Positions 16,818-25,605 of a stretch of DNA of 54,263 nt are shown here, one piece after another. The notes beneath the pieces are model-generated. The model saw only the letters and a list, made by a program, of their open reading frames with translations. It searched no databases and had not been told where the DNA came from. Origin of the DNA: a bacterium (lineage in GTDB: Bacteria; Actinomycetota; Acidimicrobiia; Spongiisociales; UBA5794); contig JAAELU010000447.1 of the NCBI GenBank assembly GCA_024226255.1, forward strand, positions 1 to 54,263, read 5' to 3'. How positions within the stretch are numbered: the first letter of the stretch is position 1; every line of letters starts with the position of its first letter. Position numbers and translations under genes: made by a program.

Positions 16818-17555
16818 CTACCGCTCGGCTCCGCTGGCGGCAGCTACGAGCGCATCAAATAGGCCTTGTTGGCTTGCGTCGGACTCCGCCGTGACCTCGG
16901 GATGCCACTGCACGCCCATCATCCAAGTATCGCCCTCAACCTCAACGGCTTCGACAACGCCGTCGGCTGCCCAGGCAACGGGCTCGAGCCGATTACCGAC
17001 TTCGTCAATGGCCTGATGATGTCCGGTCGCTCCCGATGCGACGTCACAACCCATGGCCTTGGCCACCAATGAGCCGGCCTTCACTTCGACGTCGTGATAA
17101 GTCCAGCCTTCGCCCTCGAGCCGATGAATGTCCTGATCGAGCGAATCGGCGACATGCTGATTGAGCGTGCCACCAGTGGCGACATTGAGCACTTGCAGTC
17201 CCCGGCAGACGAATAGGGCAGGAGTCGAGCCCTCCATCAAGCGTTCGGCGAGCGCCAATTCGGTCATGTCACGATCGACTCGAGGCTTCTCCTGACGGGG
17301 ATGGTCCGGATCGCCCCCGTACCTGGCGGCGTCGACGTCGGACCCGCCGGTCACGATGAAGCCGTCGATAATGGCAAGCCATTGCGCCCAATCTTGCTCG
17401 CCTGGAGGCAGCAAAACGGGGTTCCCGCCGGCGCGCCGCACCGCATCCACGTATTCGGAAGGGACCGAAAAACTGGCTGCATACCAAGGCGAGGTGACGA
17501 GTTCCTCATCACGGTCCGCCGTCGTTATCCCGATGAGCGGGAGGCGCGAATTCAT
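16818..17555 (-). CDS. Gamma-glutamyl-gamma-aminobutyrate hydrolase family (class I GATase-like)
   Basis: 245 residues, peptidase C26. The nucleophile Cys is in LFVCRGLQVLNVA and the catalytic His/Glu in GVQWHPEVTAE. The TGGSDVDAARYG segment matches the PuuD-like group that cleaves gamma-glutamyl amides, such as gamma-glutamyl-GABA in putrescine breakdown. No polyamine genes are adjacent, so the substrate is open. The ATG is leaderless: TAGCCT lies 6 nt upstream. It is divergent from the membrane acyltransferase gene. Confidence 0.88.
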   Translation of the reverse strand: MNSRLPLIGITTADRDEELVTSPWYAASFSVPSEYVDAVRRAGGNPVLLPPGEQDWAQWLAIIDGFIVTGGSDVDAARYGGDPDHPRQEKPRVDRDMTELALAERLMEGSTPALFVCRGLQVLNVATGGTLNQHVADSLDQDIHRLEGEGWTYHDVEVKAGSLVAKAMGCDVASGATGHHQAIDEVGNRLEPVAWAADGVVEAVEVEGDTWMMGVQWHPEVTAESDASQQGLFDALVAAASGAER

Positions 17556-17561
17556 GGAACG

Positions 17562-17567
17562 AGGCTA
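17562..17567 (-). promoter_or_regulatory. -10 box of leaderless C26 hydrolase gene
   Basis: TAGCCT followed by a 6-nt spacer to the ATG at 17555. Confidence 0.5.
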
Positions 17568-17622
17568 GCTGGCCAGGGCGAACCCGCTCACAACAATCCC
17601 GAGCCACATCGACCAGCCTCAC

Positions 17623-17628
17623 TACCGT
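17623..17628 (+). promoter_or_regulatory. -10 box of leaderless acyltransferase-3 gene
   Basis: TACCGT followed by a 7-nt spacer to the ATG at 17636. It is 55 bp from the opposing box on the other strand. Confidence 0.5.
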
Positions 17629-17635
17629 CGAGACC

Positions 17636-18760
17636 ATGTCACAGAACACGAGCGTGCCAACGACGAAGACTCGCGACCAATACGTCGACTTCCTTCGAGC
17701 GTTCTCTTTGGTGATAGTCGTCATTTGGCACTGGGTATTCACAATCCTGCTGATCAACGAATCCACCGTCTCGCCATCAAACCCCATCGGCTTCACCCGA
17801 GGAATGTGGGCAATCACTTGGGTTCTCCAAGTGATGCCCGTCTTCTTCTTTGTCGGGGGTTTCACTCATCGGCTGGCATTCGACAACTACACGAAGGGCA
17901 CATCGCGCCGCTTCCTGAAGCGTCGCACCAAACGACTACTGGTCCCGGCACTCAGTTTGGTAGCCATCTGGATTGGAATCGGGTTTGCGATCCGGTACAC
18001 AATTGATCCGCCATGGACATGGAACGCTGTGATCCTGGTGCTGTCGCCGCTGTGGTTCCTCGTTGTCTATCTCGTCCTGGTCGGCATCGCTCCCCTGGCA
18101 ATTCGGGCCCACTGGCGTTGGGGCGAGCTCGTCATCATCTGGCTGCTCGGTTTGGCCGCCGTGCTCGATGTTCTGCGCTTCTCCCACTTGCAGGGCTGGG
18201 CGGCTTGGATCAACTTCCTTGTGATCTGGGGATTAGCTCACCAACTCGGGTTCTTCTACGACCGGCTGGCGGCCGCTCCGCGGCGCATCGGATGGATGTT
18301 CCTCTGGGGTGGCCTGTTCTCCATGATTGCTCTAACGAACATGGGGTTCTATCCCCGATCGGTAGTCGGCGTGCCCGGGGAGCGTTTCTCCAACATGGGA
18401 CCGCCGACTCTCGCAATCGTTGCCTTGATCATGTTCCAAATCGGGCTGGTGCTCCTCGCCAAGAGCTGGGTGACAAATCGCCTCGAGACAAGCAGTCGTT
18501 GGCAACGAACATTTCGCTGGGTCAACGACAACTCATTGCCTCTGTACCTCTTGCACACCACCGGGATGGCAATCGCCATCGTGATCATCTTCTTGGCGTT
18601 TGGCTATCTACCTCCCGGGGAACCGAACACGGAATGGTGGCTGACGCGGCCACTGTGGTTCCTCGCCCCGGCATTGGCAACCTATCCATTCCTGACGCTC
18701 TATCAGCACGCCACCAGGAGCAAGGCGGACCGGGGCGCCACGGTCGACCTGTCCGGCTAG
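17636..18760 (+). CDS. Acyltransferase-3 family integral membrane protein
   Basis: 374 residues with about ten membrane helices. The N-terminus RDQYVDFLRAFSLVIVVIWHW carries the Arg-x10-His pattern of the acyltransferase-3 family, which moves acyl groups onto cell-envelope sugars or other extracytoplasmic acceptors. VMPVFFFVGGF and NDNSLPLYLLHTTG are further family-like blocks. The acceptor is unknown and the neighbours do not form an obvious glycan cluster. The start is leaderless. Confidence 0.85.
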   Translation: MSQNTSVPTTKTRDQYVDFLRAFSLVIVVIWHWVFTILLINESTVSPSNPIGFTRGMWAITWVLQVMPVFFFVGGFTHRLAFDNYTKGTSRRFLKRRTKRLLVPALSLVAIWIGIGFAIRYTIDPPWTWNAVILVLSPLWFLVVYLVLVGIAPLAIRAHWRWGELVIIWLLGLAAVLDVLRFSHLQGWAAWINFLVIWGLAHQLGFFYDRLAAAPRRIGWMFLWGGLFSMIALTNMGFYPRSVVGVPGERFSNMGPPTLAIVALIMFQIGLVLLAKSWVTNRLETSSRWQRTFRWVNDNSLPLYLLHTTGMAIAIVIIFLAFGYLPPGEPNTEWWLTRPLWFLAPALATYPFLTLYQHATRSKADRGATVDLSG

Positions 18761-18788
18761 TCCGACGGTCGGTGGGGTCTTCCAAACC

Positions 18789-19991
18789 CTAGAACTGATC
18801 GGCGACGTCGATCGGATCATCCGCCATTGATAGATGCAGGTCATCGCCGGTGTGAGGGTTGGCTCGAGCAACATCCTCATTGAGAGTGACACCTAGGCCC
18901 GGAGCGGTCGGAGGGACGACATAGCCGTCCTCCCAAGCCATGGGTGTTTCGAGAAGTTCGGCATGAAAGCCGGACCAGTCTTGGATGCTCTCGAGAATCA
19001 GAAAGTTGGGTGAACAGGTGGCCAACTGCACATTGGCGGCTCCGCCGATCGGTCCGTTGTAGAGATGGGGTGCGATCTGGGCACCGAATGCCTCCGCAAT
19101 CGAGGCGATCTTCTTACCCTCGAGTAGACCGCCGGCGCGGGCAAGGTTCAGCTGGACGATCGAAACCGCTTTGGCTTCGAGCAGCCGAGTGAACTCCGCC
19201 TTGGTGGTCAGGCGTTCCCCGGCTGCAATGGGGATCGAAGTCTGCCGGGCGACCTTCGCCATTTCGGGGATGTTGTCGGGAGGAACCGGCTCCTCGAACC
19301 AAAGCGGGTCGTAGGGCTCGAGGTGACGAGCCAAGCGCACTGCCCCTCCTGAGGTGAACTGACCGTGAGTACCAAAAAGCAAGTCGGCTTCCGTGCCCAC
19401 AGCCTCACGCAAGGTGGCCAGGAACCTGACGGAGAGCTCGATGCGGCGCAGCGAAGGCTGATGGCCCCCCATCGTCGAGTACGGCCCGGTGGGATCGAAT
19501 TTGATGGCAGTGAATCCGCGGGCCACTTCGGCCGCAGCCTTCTCGGCGGCCAGGGTCGGATCCGTGTAGACGTCGCCGGCGTCACCGGGCTCCGAATACA
19601 GATACGTGTAGCTGCGGAGCTTCTCGTGGACCATGCCGCCGAGCAACTCGTAGACCGGCTTGTCCAGGGCCTTGCCAACAATGTCCCAACAGGCCATCTC
19701 CAAGGCGCTCATCGTGCCCTGCAGGGAGACGTCCGGCCGCAAGCTGAAGCCACGCCCGTAGGCGGATCTCCAGAACCTCTCGACGTGAAATGGGCTGCGA
19801 CCAATCAGATGGTGTTCGGCTACGTCGATCAGCTGGGCCTCGACGACCTTGGGACTGAAGGTTGCGGCGTAAGCCTCGCCGTAACCGACGATTCCATCGT
19901 CCGTCACCAATTTCACGAAGACGAAGTAGCGACCACCAAAGCCGGGTGGCGGATTGCCCACCACAAACGTCTCGATCTCGGCGATCTTCAT
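18789..19991 (-). CDS. Mandelate racemase/muconate lactonizing enzyme family (enolase superfamily)
   Basis: 400 residues. It has the N-terminal capping domain (1-120) and the C-terminal barrel. Metal-ligand Glu residues are in WFEEPVPPDN and AAGERL; a catalytic-type His is in IAPHLYNGPIGG. The first ligand strand reads LLFGTHGQFTS rather than the usual Asp-x-Asn pattern. From memory this resembles a subgroup of sugar-acid dehydratases/cycloisomerases (galactonate or anhydrogalactonate type), but the substrate cannot be fixed. ATG at 19991 has GAGGGGG about 6 nt upstream. It precedes no sugar transport genes here. Confidence 0.85.
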   Translation of the reverse strand: MKIAEIETFVVGNPPPGFGGRYFVFVKLVTDDGIVGYGEAYAATFSPKVVEAQLIDVAEHHLIGRSPFHVERFWRSAYGRGFSLRPDVSLQGTMSALEMACWDIVGKALDKPVYELLGGMVHEKLRSYTYLYSEPGDAGDVYTDPTLAAEKAAAEVARGFTAIKFDPTGPYSTMGGHQPSLRRIELSVRFLATLREAVGTEADLLFGTHGQFTSGGAVRLARHLEPYDPLWFEEPVPPDNIPEMAKVARQTSIPIAAGERLTTKAEFTRLLEAKAVSIVQLNLARAGGLLEGKKIASIAEAFGAQIAPHLYNGPIGGAANVQLATCSPNFLILESIQDWSGFHAELLETPMAWEDGYVVPPTAPGLGVTLNEDVARANPHTGDDLHLSMADDPIDVADQF

Positions 19992-20001
19992 GACATCCCC
20001 C

Positions 20002-20355
20002 TCAGACCCGACTCGAACACCATGAGTCGACGATGCCACGGATCTCTGTTGCCGCTGCTTCCACATCCTCGGCATCGGCGAACTTCATGTAGCGGGCCGT
20101 GTCGCCTCCCCCCTCGAGGCGAGGATGTTCGCCCGGGATCGACGCGCCGGTATGAAACATCAAGCTGACGTGGGCCTTGGTCCTCGGATTGAAGCTCGCC
20201 ATGTTCCCTTCATACATGAAGGTCGGTGACTTCCATTTGATCGTCTCCGTCATCCGGGGATCCTCGAGAATGATCTGGCGCACACGCAACATTGCGTCCT
20301 TGACTGGGTGGTCGTACTCGCTGAACCAGGCATCCACTTCGGGGCTGGTCGTCAT
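20002..20355 (-). CDS. DUF1801 (YdhG-like) domain protein
   Basis: 117 residues. The DUF1801 pattern is visible: VRQIILEDPRMTETIKWKSPTF, MASFNPRTKAHVSLMFHTGA and a C-terminal helix. The family is small and cytosolic with no defined reaction. ATG at 20355 is preceded by GAGGAAGGGG. The stop lies 10 bp before the enolase-superfamily start on the same strand, so the two are likely co-transcribed. Confidence 0.8.
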   Translation of the reverse strand: MTTSPEVDAWFSEYDHPVKDAMLRVRQIILEDPRMTETIKWKSPTFMYEGNMASFNPRTKAHVSLMFHTGASIPGEHPRLEGGGDTARYMKFADAEDVEAAATEIRGIVDSWCSSRV

Positions 20356-20469
20356 TGATGTCCCCTTCCTCGCGGCCGCCAGCATAGGAATCGTCACGCA
20401 GCGGAATCATCGGCTCGCCTCGCCACGTTAAACGGCCGGCACCTCGCAAATGGCTTGGAAGCAGCAGCT

Positions 20470-20632
20470 TGTGGTGTGTCACTCAATTGGCGCCAGGGTA
20501 GCTCCGAGGCGTCGGCGTCATCTGGCACAGCCTGACGACGAAGGCGCATCAGTAGATGCGTCGAGGAGAAAGGCGTAGTCAGGGGCGTCGACGGCCGAAG
20601 ATACACGGTGACTATTTGAGCGACACACCACT
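20470..20632. repeat. Imperfect inverted repeat around a 127-bp non-coding core
   Basis: The left arm (about 20471-20488) and the reverse complement of the right arm (about 20614-20630) share TGGTGTGTCRCTCAAWT with only two or three differences. The right arm abuts the stop codon of the hexapeptide acyltransferase gene. The 233-bp gap otherwise has no convincing gene. This could be a MITE-like element or a long-range RNA stem. Confidence 0.5.
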
Positions 20633-21341
20633 AGGCCTCGAGAGGAACCAGTTCCTTGATCTTCTTGGCCGGAGCACCACCGACGACCCAGCGGTCGGGG
20701 ATGTCCTTGGTTACAACGCTGTTGGAGGCCACTATCACTCGATCGCCTATGGTCACCCCAGGCATCACGACCGACCGGAACCCCACCACCGAGTTGGAAC
20801 CGATGGTGATTGGCGCCATCGTGCGGCCGCCGAACGGCAGCGGCTTCGAGAAGTCGTTGAGAATGTGCCCGTGGGTCGTGAGGATGGCGCCGGCGGCGAT
20901 CATCGTGTGCTCACCAATGGTGATCGGTCCCCGGTCGTCAATAGTGGAGCCCCGGTTCACGAATACGCCATCTCCGAGAACCGTGTTCTGCCCGGACAGG
21001 ATGTAGACATCGTGGTGGAAGATGACACCTTCGCCGACCTGCTTGAAGACCTTGCCGGCGAGGATTCGCCGGACTTTGATCGCAAAGTCAGCGAGCATCG
21101 CCGCCGGGGTCCGATCGAATAGCCGCCACAACATCAGGTAGTAGGCATGGTCGTCGCCAAGCAGTGAGGCGTCCTTACCTCCAAAGGGATCTTCGGCTAC
21201 GCCGAATCGCCCGGTGGCCAAGAACGAGTCGACGAGATTGGCAGCTCCAGCAAGAAGCTCTGCGCCGTGCCCCACCAAGGTCCCCGACTCGACCATTGCC
21301 TCGAGGTCCGCGAGAACTCCCGCTTCACCACGCTCCGTCAT
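20631..21341 (-). CDS. Left-handed beta-helix (hexapeptide) acyltransferase
   Basis: 236 residues. A helical N-terminal region (about 1-80) is followed by hexapeptide repeats from about residue 105. Landmarks are DVYILSGQNTVLGDGVFVNRG, the His-bearing TTHGHIL, TIGSNSVVGFRSVVMPGVTI and the typical closing VVGGAPAKKIKEL. The family acetylates sugars or antibiotics using acetyl-CoA. A good GGGGAG site precedes the ATG. It starts 15 bp after the glycosyltransferase gene, so the two probably act together on one glycan or glycolipid. Confidence 0.87.
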   Translation of the reverse strand: MTERGEAGVLADLEAMVESGTLVGHGAELLAGAANLVDSFLATGRFGVAEDPFGGKDASLLGDDHAYYLMLWRLFDRTPAAMLADFAIKVRRILAGKVFKQVGEGVIFHHDVYILSGQNTVLGDGVFVNRGSTIDDRGPITIGEHTMIAAGAILTTHGHILNDFSKPLPFGGRTMAPITIGSNSVVGFRSVVMPGVTIGDRVIVASNSVVTKDIPDRWVVGGAPAKKIKELVPLEA

Positions 21342-21356
21342 GATTCTCCCCGGGAT

Positions 21357-22541
21357 CTATCGAATGCTCGTCAGAGCATGCTCGCGGGTGCGGCCCGCCG
21401 ACTGCAAACCCTCGATCCAATCGACGAACCGGGTCCCGATCTGTCGCTGATCGAACAGGGACTCCGCCCGAACGCGGCCGGCGATCCCCATCAGCCGACG
21501 GCGCTCGTCGGCGAGTAGCAGCCGACGTATCTCAATACCCAGGTCACGTGGAGCGCGCGCCGTGAGCGAGCCGACGCACGGCGACACGATCGAATCGACC
21601 CCGCCACCGGCATAGGCGACGGGGGGTGTACCGGCAGCAAGCGCCTCTATGTAGATGATCCCAAAGTGTTCACGCTTGACAGGTGCCGCCGTCAAGATGG
21701 TTGCGTTGCTGATGAGCGCCGCCTTGTCCTCATGAGAAACATAACCAAGGAGGCGACCACGGTCACCCAACTCGCCGGCCACTTGGCATGCCAAATCACC
21801 GTCTCCAGCAAATACCGTCGGCGCCAGGTCGCTATAGAACCTGGAGGCGGCGACCACATTCTGGGGACCCTTGGAGTAGGTGAGCGCTCCGGGAGAGATC
21901 ACATACCGTTCCGGCAGGTCGTATTTTTGGCGAATCGATACCCCATCGTCCGGGCGGAACTCATCCAGATCGACACCACAGGGCAAGACTTCGAAACGAT
22001 CCAAGGGAAGGTCGATGAGCGGGGTCGTCAGCTTGTCACGCACATAAGGTGTCGTGACAATCACCCCGGCTGCACCTGCCACCGCGCCTGCAATATTGCG
22101 CCAGATGGCGTCTGTGAAACCCCCGCTGAAGCGGGGTTCGATTCCGGTTCCGTGAACAAACACCACGTAGGGAATGCCGCGGGCTCTGGCGACTGCTCTG
22201 GCTGCAACAGCCGTCACCGTGGCATGGTGGGCAAGAATCAGATCCACCGGGCCGAGGTCGGCCAGAGCGGCCACATAGTCTGCTGCGTAGCGCGTCGCCA
22301 TACCGGTTGGCATCGACGAGACTCGCCGCTGATTCTCATCGTGAACCGGCAGGTACTCGTGTACCGGCATCACATTTGAGTGGAGCCGAATATCACGGTT
22401 GTCGGCTCCGGGGACTCCGTCCGTCATCGCCGGATGCATGTAGGTGACGCGGTGACCTCGCTCCAGCAGGGCTTGCACCTGTTTGCGAGCAACAACCCCA
22501 CTCCCGCGCCCACTGTTCAAAGTCATCACGGCTACATGCAT
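21357..22541 (-). CDS. GT-B glycosyltransferase (family 4-like)
   Basis: 394 residues. The N-terminal acceptor domain begins HVAVMTLNSGRGSGVVARKQ, an arrangement like GT4 enzymes with a glycine loop. The C-terminal donor domain has VISPGALTYSKGPQNVV and the ExxE-like motif EHFGIIYIEALAAGTPPVAY. Donor and acceptor are unknown. ATG at 22541 is chosen because TACCTT lies 7 nt upstream without an SD, so the mRNA appears leaderless. It leads the pair with the hexapeptide acyltransferase. Confidence 0.87.
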   Translation of the reverse strand: MHVAVMTLNSGRGSGVVARKQVQALLERGHRVTYMHPAMTDGVPGADNRDIRLHSNVMPVHEYLPVHDENQRRVSSMPTGMATRYAADYVAALADLGPVDLILAHHATVTAVAARAVARARGIPYVVFVHGTGIEPRFSGGFTDAIWRNIAGAVAGAAGVIVTTPYVRDKLTTPLIDLPLDRFEVLPCGVDLDEFRPDDGVSIRQKYDLPERYVISPGALTYSKGPQNVVAASRFYSDLAPTVFAGDGDLACQVAGELGDRGRLLGYVSHEDKAALISNATILTAAPVKREHFGIIYIEALAAGTPPVAYAGGGVDSIVSPCVGSLTARAPRDLGIEIRRLLLADERRRLMGIAGRVRAESLFDQRQIGTRFVDWIEGLQSAGRTREHALTSIR

Positions 22542-22548
22542 TGAACTC

Positions 22549-22554
22549 AAGGTA
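22549..22554 (-). promoter_or_regulatory. -10 box of leaderless glycosyltransferase gene
   Basis: TACCTT with a 7-nt spacer to the ATG at 22541. Confidence 0.5.
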
Positions 22555-22676
22555 TGGGCGGTGCCCTTTGCCCGCCAGAGTCGAAAGTCCCAGCCCCCCT
22601 TTCGACCAACGAGCAACCATCGGGTTGGAGACAATTGTTTGGAACCGGCGCTGTTTAGGTACCAAAGGAGAAGCCG

Positions 22677-22921
22677 ATGACACGATGCCCGAGACCACGG
22701 GTCGCCAAATCGAGGAGCCGAGCACGCTGATACGTATCGCCTCGATGGCCCGAGCGATGCTCGCCGAGGCCCTCGCCTTCAGAGCTGCGAATCGCCCAGG
22801 CAGAACTGGTCGGCGGCTCGAGGGTCTCTTCAACGCCACAGCGGCAGCAGGCGTGGCTACCGAGATGATTCCCGACGAGGTACTAATCGCAGTGGCCGAC
22901 TTGCCGGGTCAATACCTGTAC
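22677..22921 (+). pseudogene. bpa: Degenerate bacterial proteasome activator (Bpa family) gene
   Basis: Pieces of a Bpa-like protein occur in alternating frames. Frame of 22685: EEPSTLIRIASMARAMLAEA, matching the first conserved helix. Frame of 22773: PSELRIAQAELVG. Back in the first frame from 22817: LEGLFNATAAAGVATEM and GQYL at 22907-22918. In active Bpa the latter blocks read as one (ELRIAQAQLVGWLEGLF) and GQYL is the extreme C-terminus that docks into the 20S proteasome. The middle helices (about 45 residues) are missing, a Trp codon has lost one base (22815-22816), and the codon after GQYL is TAC, not a stop. AAAGGAG stands 6 nt before ATG 22677, but that frame closes after 17 codons. 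Confidence 0.7.
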
Positions 22922-22926
22922 CAGGC

Positions 22927-24603
22927 TCAGTCCGACGTGACTTCCTCGGGCATGGAGAACCAGCGCAGGCTCTCGAAGTGCTCTGTGGCCCAATCGAGAT
23001 TGTGCGGGCGGAACTCCAAGGACCCCAACTCTGCGAACAGGCGCTTGGCCTCAGCCATGTCGGCAGTCAAGCCAGCGTCAGGAGCGGTCCGACGACGATC
23101 GGGGTAGGCGGCGCCGTCAGAGCCGAATTCGACCTCGGTGAGACTCAACGGGGGACGCCCCGGACCGTCGTTGTGGTGCCAGAGCCCACTATCAGGTTCG
23201 AAGCGATAGACGGGGAGAAGCCGCCATCCTTCGGCAGCAACCAATTCCACCGCCTCGATGATGTAGTTGAACACATCTTCGGAGATGAAGTAGTTGAAAT
23301 TGACCCTCACCCAGCCCGGCTTGATCCCTTCACACCCGCCGGAAATCTCGTGCTCAAATTCCATCGAGGTCTCCAGGTCGATGCCAAGAAGCTTGTGGCC
23401 GTAGGGACCGGCGCACGAACAGCCGCCACGGGCTTGAATTCCGAATAGATCATTCAGCACGGCGACAACAAAGTTGTGGTGCAGGTAGCGACCTCCATGG
23501 CGCACGGTGAAAGAAACGATGGATAGTCGATCGGCCTCGGGGTTGCCCAGCACCTCGATGTTCGGCGCGGCGGACCATGCCTTGATGGCCCGTTTGATGA
23601 AGCCTTCCTCGAGTTCACGGATCGTGTCAGTCCCTACAGATTCCTTGAGCTTGAAGACAAGGCCGGCCCTGATCGACTCCACAATCGCCGGGGTGCCGCC
23701 TTCCTCCCGATGCTCAATGTCGTCGTAGTAGCGGTGCTCGCTCGGGTTGACGAAAGCCACCGTGCCACCGCCGGGCACCGACGGCACTGAGTTCTTGAAG
23801 AGCTCTTTGCGGGCGATCAGGACTCCGGGGGTCCCCGGCCCGCCGATGAGCTTGTGCGGTGAAAGGAAGATGGCGTCCTTATAGGCCAGCGCATCCGACT
23901 CACACTCCATGTCGATGTCAACGTACGGCGCGGCGGCCGCAAAATCCCAGAAGCTGAGGGCGCCGTGCTCGTGGAGAAGCCGACTTATGTCGAAGGTGTT
24001 GGAAATAATGCCGGTGACGTTGGAGGCTGCCGAGAAACTCCCGATGCGAAGCGGCCGATCCGAGTACGTGGCGAGCTCTTTGGCCAAGATCTCCAAGTCG
24101 ATGTGGCCGTCTGCGTCTTCTGGGATCGTCACGACGTCGGCAATCGATTCCCGCCACGGCAGCTCATTGGAGTGATGCTCGAAGGGTCCTACAAAGACGA
24201 CAGGACGCTCGGCGGCGGGTATGTGCTGTGACAACCCATAGCGTGAGTCAAGCTCGCGGGGTAGTCGCAGATTGAGGATCGTCACCAGTCGGGCGATAGC
24301 TCCGGTCGAACCCGAACCCGCGAAAATCAGAGCGTATTCATCCCCTGCCTTGCAGCAGTCCTTGATGATCTGACGGGCTTCCTCTCGAAACCGCGTCGTC
24401 TGCAATCCCGTGCCCGAAGACTCCGTGTGAGTATTGGCATACAGGGGCAGGACGGCATCTCGGATGAAGTCCTCCACAAAACTGAGAGCTCGCCCCGACG
24501 CCGTGTAGTCCGCATAGATCACACGTCGCGAACCGAAAGGACCGGCGACAACCTCGTGCTCGCCGATGACGGACTCGCGGATTGTTTCGACCAAAGAAGC
24601 CAT
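22927..24603 (-). CDS. Class V aminotransferase-fold PLP enzyme (cysteine-desulfurase-like)
   Basis: 558 residues, longer than SufS/NifS types (about 400) because of a C-terminal extension. The PLP lysine is Lys251 in SPHKLIGGPGTPG; the cofactor-phosphate segment GSGSTGAIARL and aspartate in FWDFAAAAPY are present. RGGCSCAGPYGH provides a possible catalytic or structural Cys pair. No Fe-S assembly genes adjoin, so desulfurase activity is not shown. ATG at 24603 is leaderless, with TAACAT 6 nt upstream. The stop lies just past the decayed bpa gene. Confidence 0.85.
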   Translation of the reverse strand: MASLVETIRESVIGEHEVVAGPFGSRRVIYADYTASGRALSFVEDFIRDAVLPLYANTHTESSGTGLQTTRFREEARQIIKDCCKAGDEYALIFAGSGSTGAIARLVTILNLRLPRELDSRYGLSQHIPAAERPVVFVGPFEHHSNELPWRESIADVVTIPEDADGHIDLEILAKELATYSDRPLRIGSFSAASNVTGIISNTFDISRLLHEHGALSFWDFAAAAPYVDIDMECESDALAYKDAIFLSPHKLIGGPGTPGVLIARKELFKNSVPSVPGGGTVAFVNPSEHRYYDDIEHREEGGTPAIVESIRAGLVFKLKESVGTDTIRELEEGFIKRAIKAWSAAPNIEVLGNPEADRLSIVSFTVRHGGRYLHHNFVVAVLNDLFGIQARGGCSCAGPYGHKLLGIDLETSMEFEHEISGGCEGIKPGWVRVNFNYFISEDVFNYIIEAVELVAAEGWRLLPVYRFEPDSGLWHHNDGPGRPPLSLTEVEFGSDGAAYPDRRRTAPDAGLTADMAEAKRLFAELGSLEFRPHNLDWATEHFESLRWFSMPEEVTSD

Positions 24604-24609
24604 CAAATC

Positions 24610-24615
24610 ATGTTA
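24610..24615 (-). promoter_or_regulatory. -10 box of leaderless class V aminotransferase gene
   Basis: TAACAT with a 6-nt spacer to the ATG at 24603. Confidence 0.5.
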
Positions 24616-24783
24616 CGACTTCGGGGCGGCGATGTACTCGCCAATCGCAACTCTTTAGATCCACCACAAACGGACGACTGGACTCCACAATGCATCGTCG
24701 TTTTGCCGATTGTCACCACATGCCGGCAACTTCGGTGGCGTTGTACGCAATGAGGCTGCCACCAGTCAACCAGGGTCCCAGAA

Positions 24784-25605
24784 ATGCAGTTCGTCACATA
24801 CAACATCCACTACGGCTTCGGTCGTGATGGACACAACGCCCTCGAGCGCATCGCCGAGGCCGTTGACGGAGCCGATGTCATAGCGCTCCAAGAGGTCGAA
24901 CGATTCTGGCCGCGATCAGGCATGGCGGACCAGGTGGCGCGGCTTTCGAAGCTCCTGCCCGACTACTGGATCGCGTACGGACCGAACCTTGACCTGCACT
25001 CTCCTGCCGGATTTCCAGGAGAGGCCCACACCGCTCGACGTCAATTCGGCAACATGGTGCTGAGTCGGACGCCGATCCACAGCACAACCAATGTCTCTCT
25101 CCCCCGCCCATCCGACGAGCCGCAGACAATGCAACGCGGAGCGCTCGATGTCGTATTGTCCACTTCGATCGGTGCCGCGCTGCGCGTCTACTCCACCCAT
25201 CTCGACTACCTGTCGCCGCTGACCCGGTTGGCCCAACTCCAGGCGATCGAAACGCATCACGCGCGCTCGATCGACGAGGGCGGCGCTTGGGTAGGCGTGC
25301 ACGCCAGCGAGCACGATTGGATCGTTGGGGATGAGCCAAAAACACCAAACGCCGCCGTCCTGCTCGGCGATTTGAACATGTGGCCCGGCACTAGCGAATA
25401 TCGTGCAGCCCTCCACCCCGAAAGTCCCTTCTCCGACGCATGGGACCATGCCATCACGCGCGGCCAAGGTGCGACGAAGGATGGCCATCGAATCGATCAC
25501 TGCTGGGTAACGCACGACCTGGTCGAACACGTCGGCATCGCGTGGGTCGACCCGGAAGCCGACGGTTCAGATCATCAGCCGATCTGGTTCGAGCTCGACA
25601 TCTAG
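24784..25605 (+). CDS. Endonuclease/exonuclease/phosphatase family protein
   Basis: 273 residues, single EEP domain. Active-site blocks in order are TYNIHYG (Asn), ALQEVER (metal Glu), FGNMVLSR, VYSTHLDYLSP (His), LLGDLNMWP (Asp/Asn) and GSDHQPIWFEL (terminal Asp-His). Cytosolic, with no signal peptide. The family includes nucleases, phosphoinositide phosphatases and sphingomyelinases, so the substrate is not defined. The start has no strong SD. Its stop shares CTAG with the convergent Lon-N-domain gene. Confidence 0.88.
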   Translation: MQFVTYNIHYGFGRDGHNALERIAEAVDGADVIALQEVERFWPRSGMADQVARLSKLLPDYWIAYGPNLDLHSPAGFPGEAHTARRQFGNMVLSRTPIHSTTNVSLPRPSDEPQTMQRGALDVVLSTSIGAALRVYSTHLDYLSPLTRLAQLQAIETHHARSIDEGGAWVGVHASEHDWIVGDEPKTPNAAVLLGDLNMWPGTSEYRAALHPESPFSDAWDHAITRGQGATKDGHRIDHCWVTHDLVEHVGIAWVDPEADGSDHQPIWFELDI

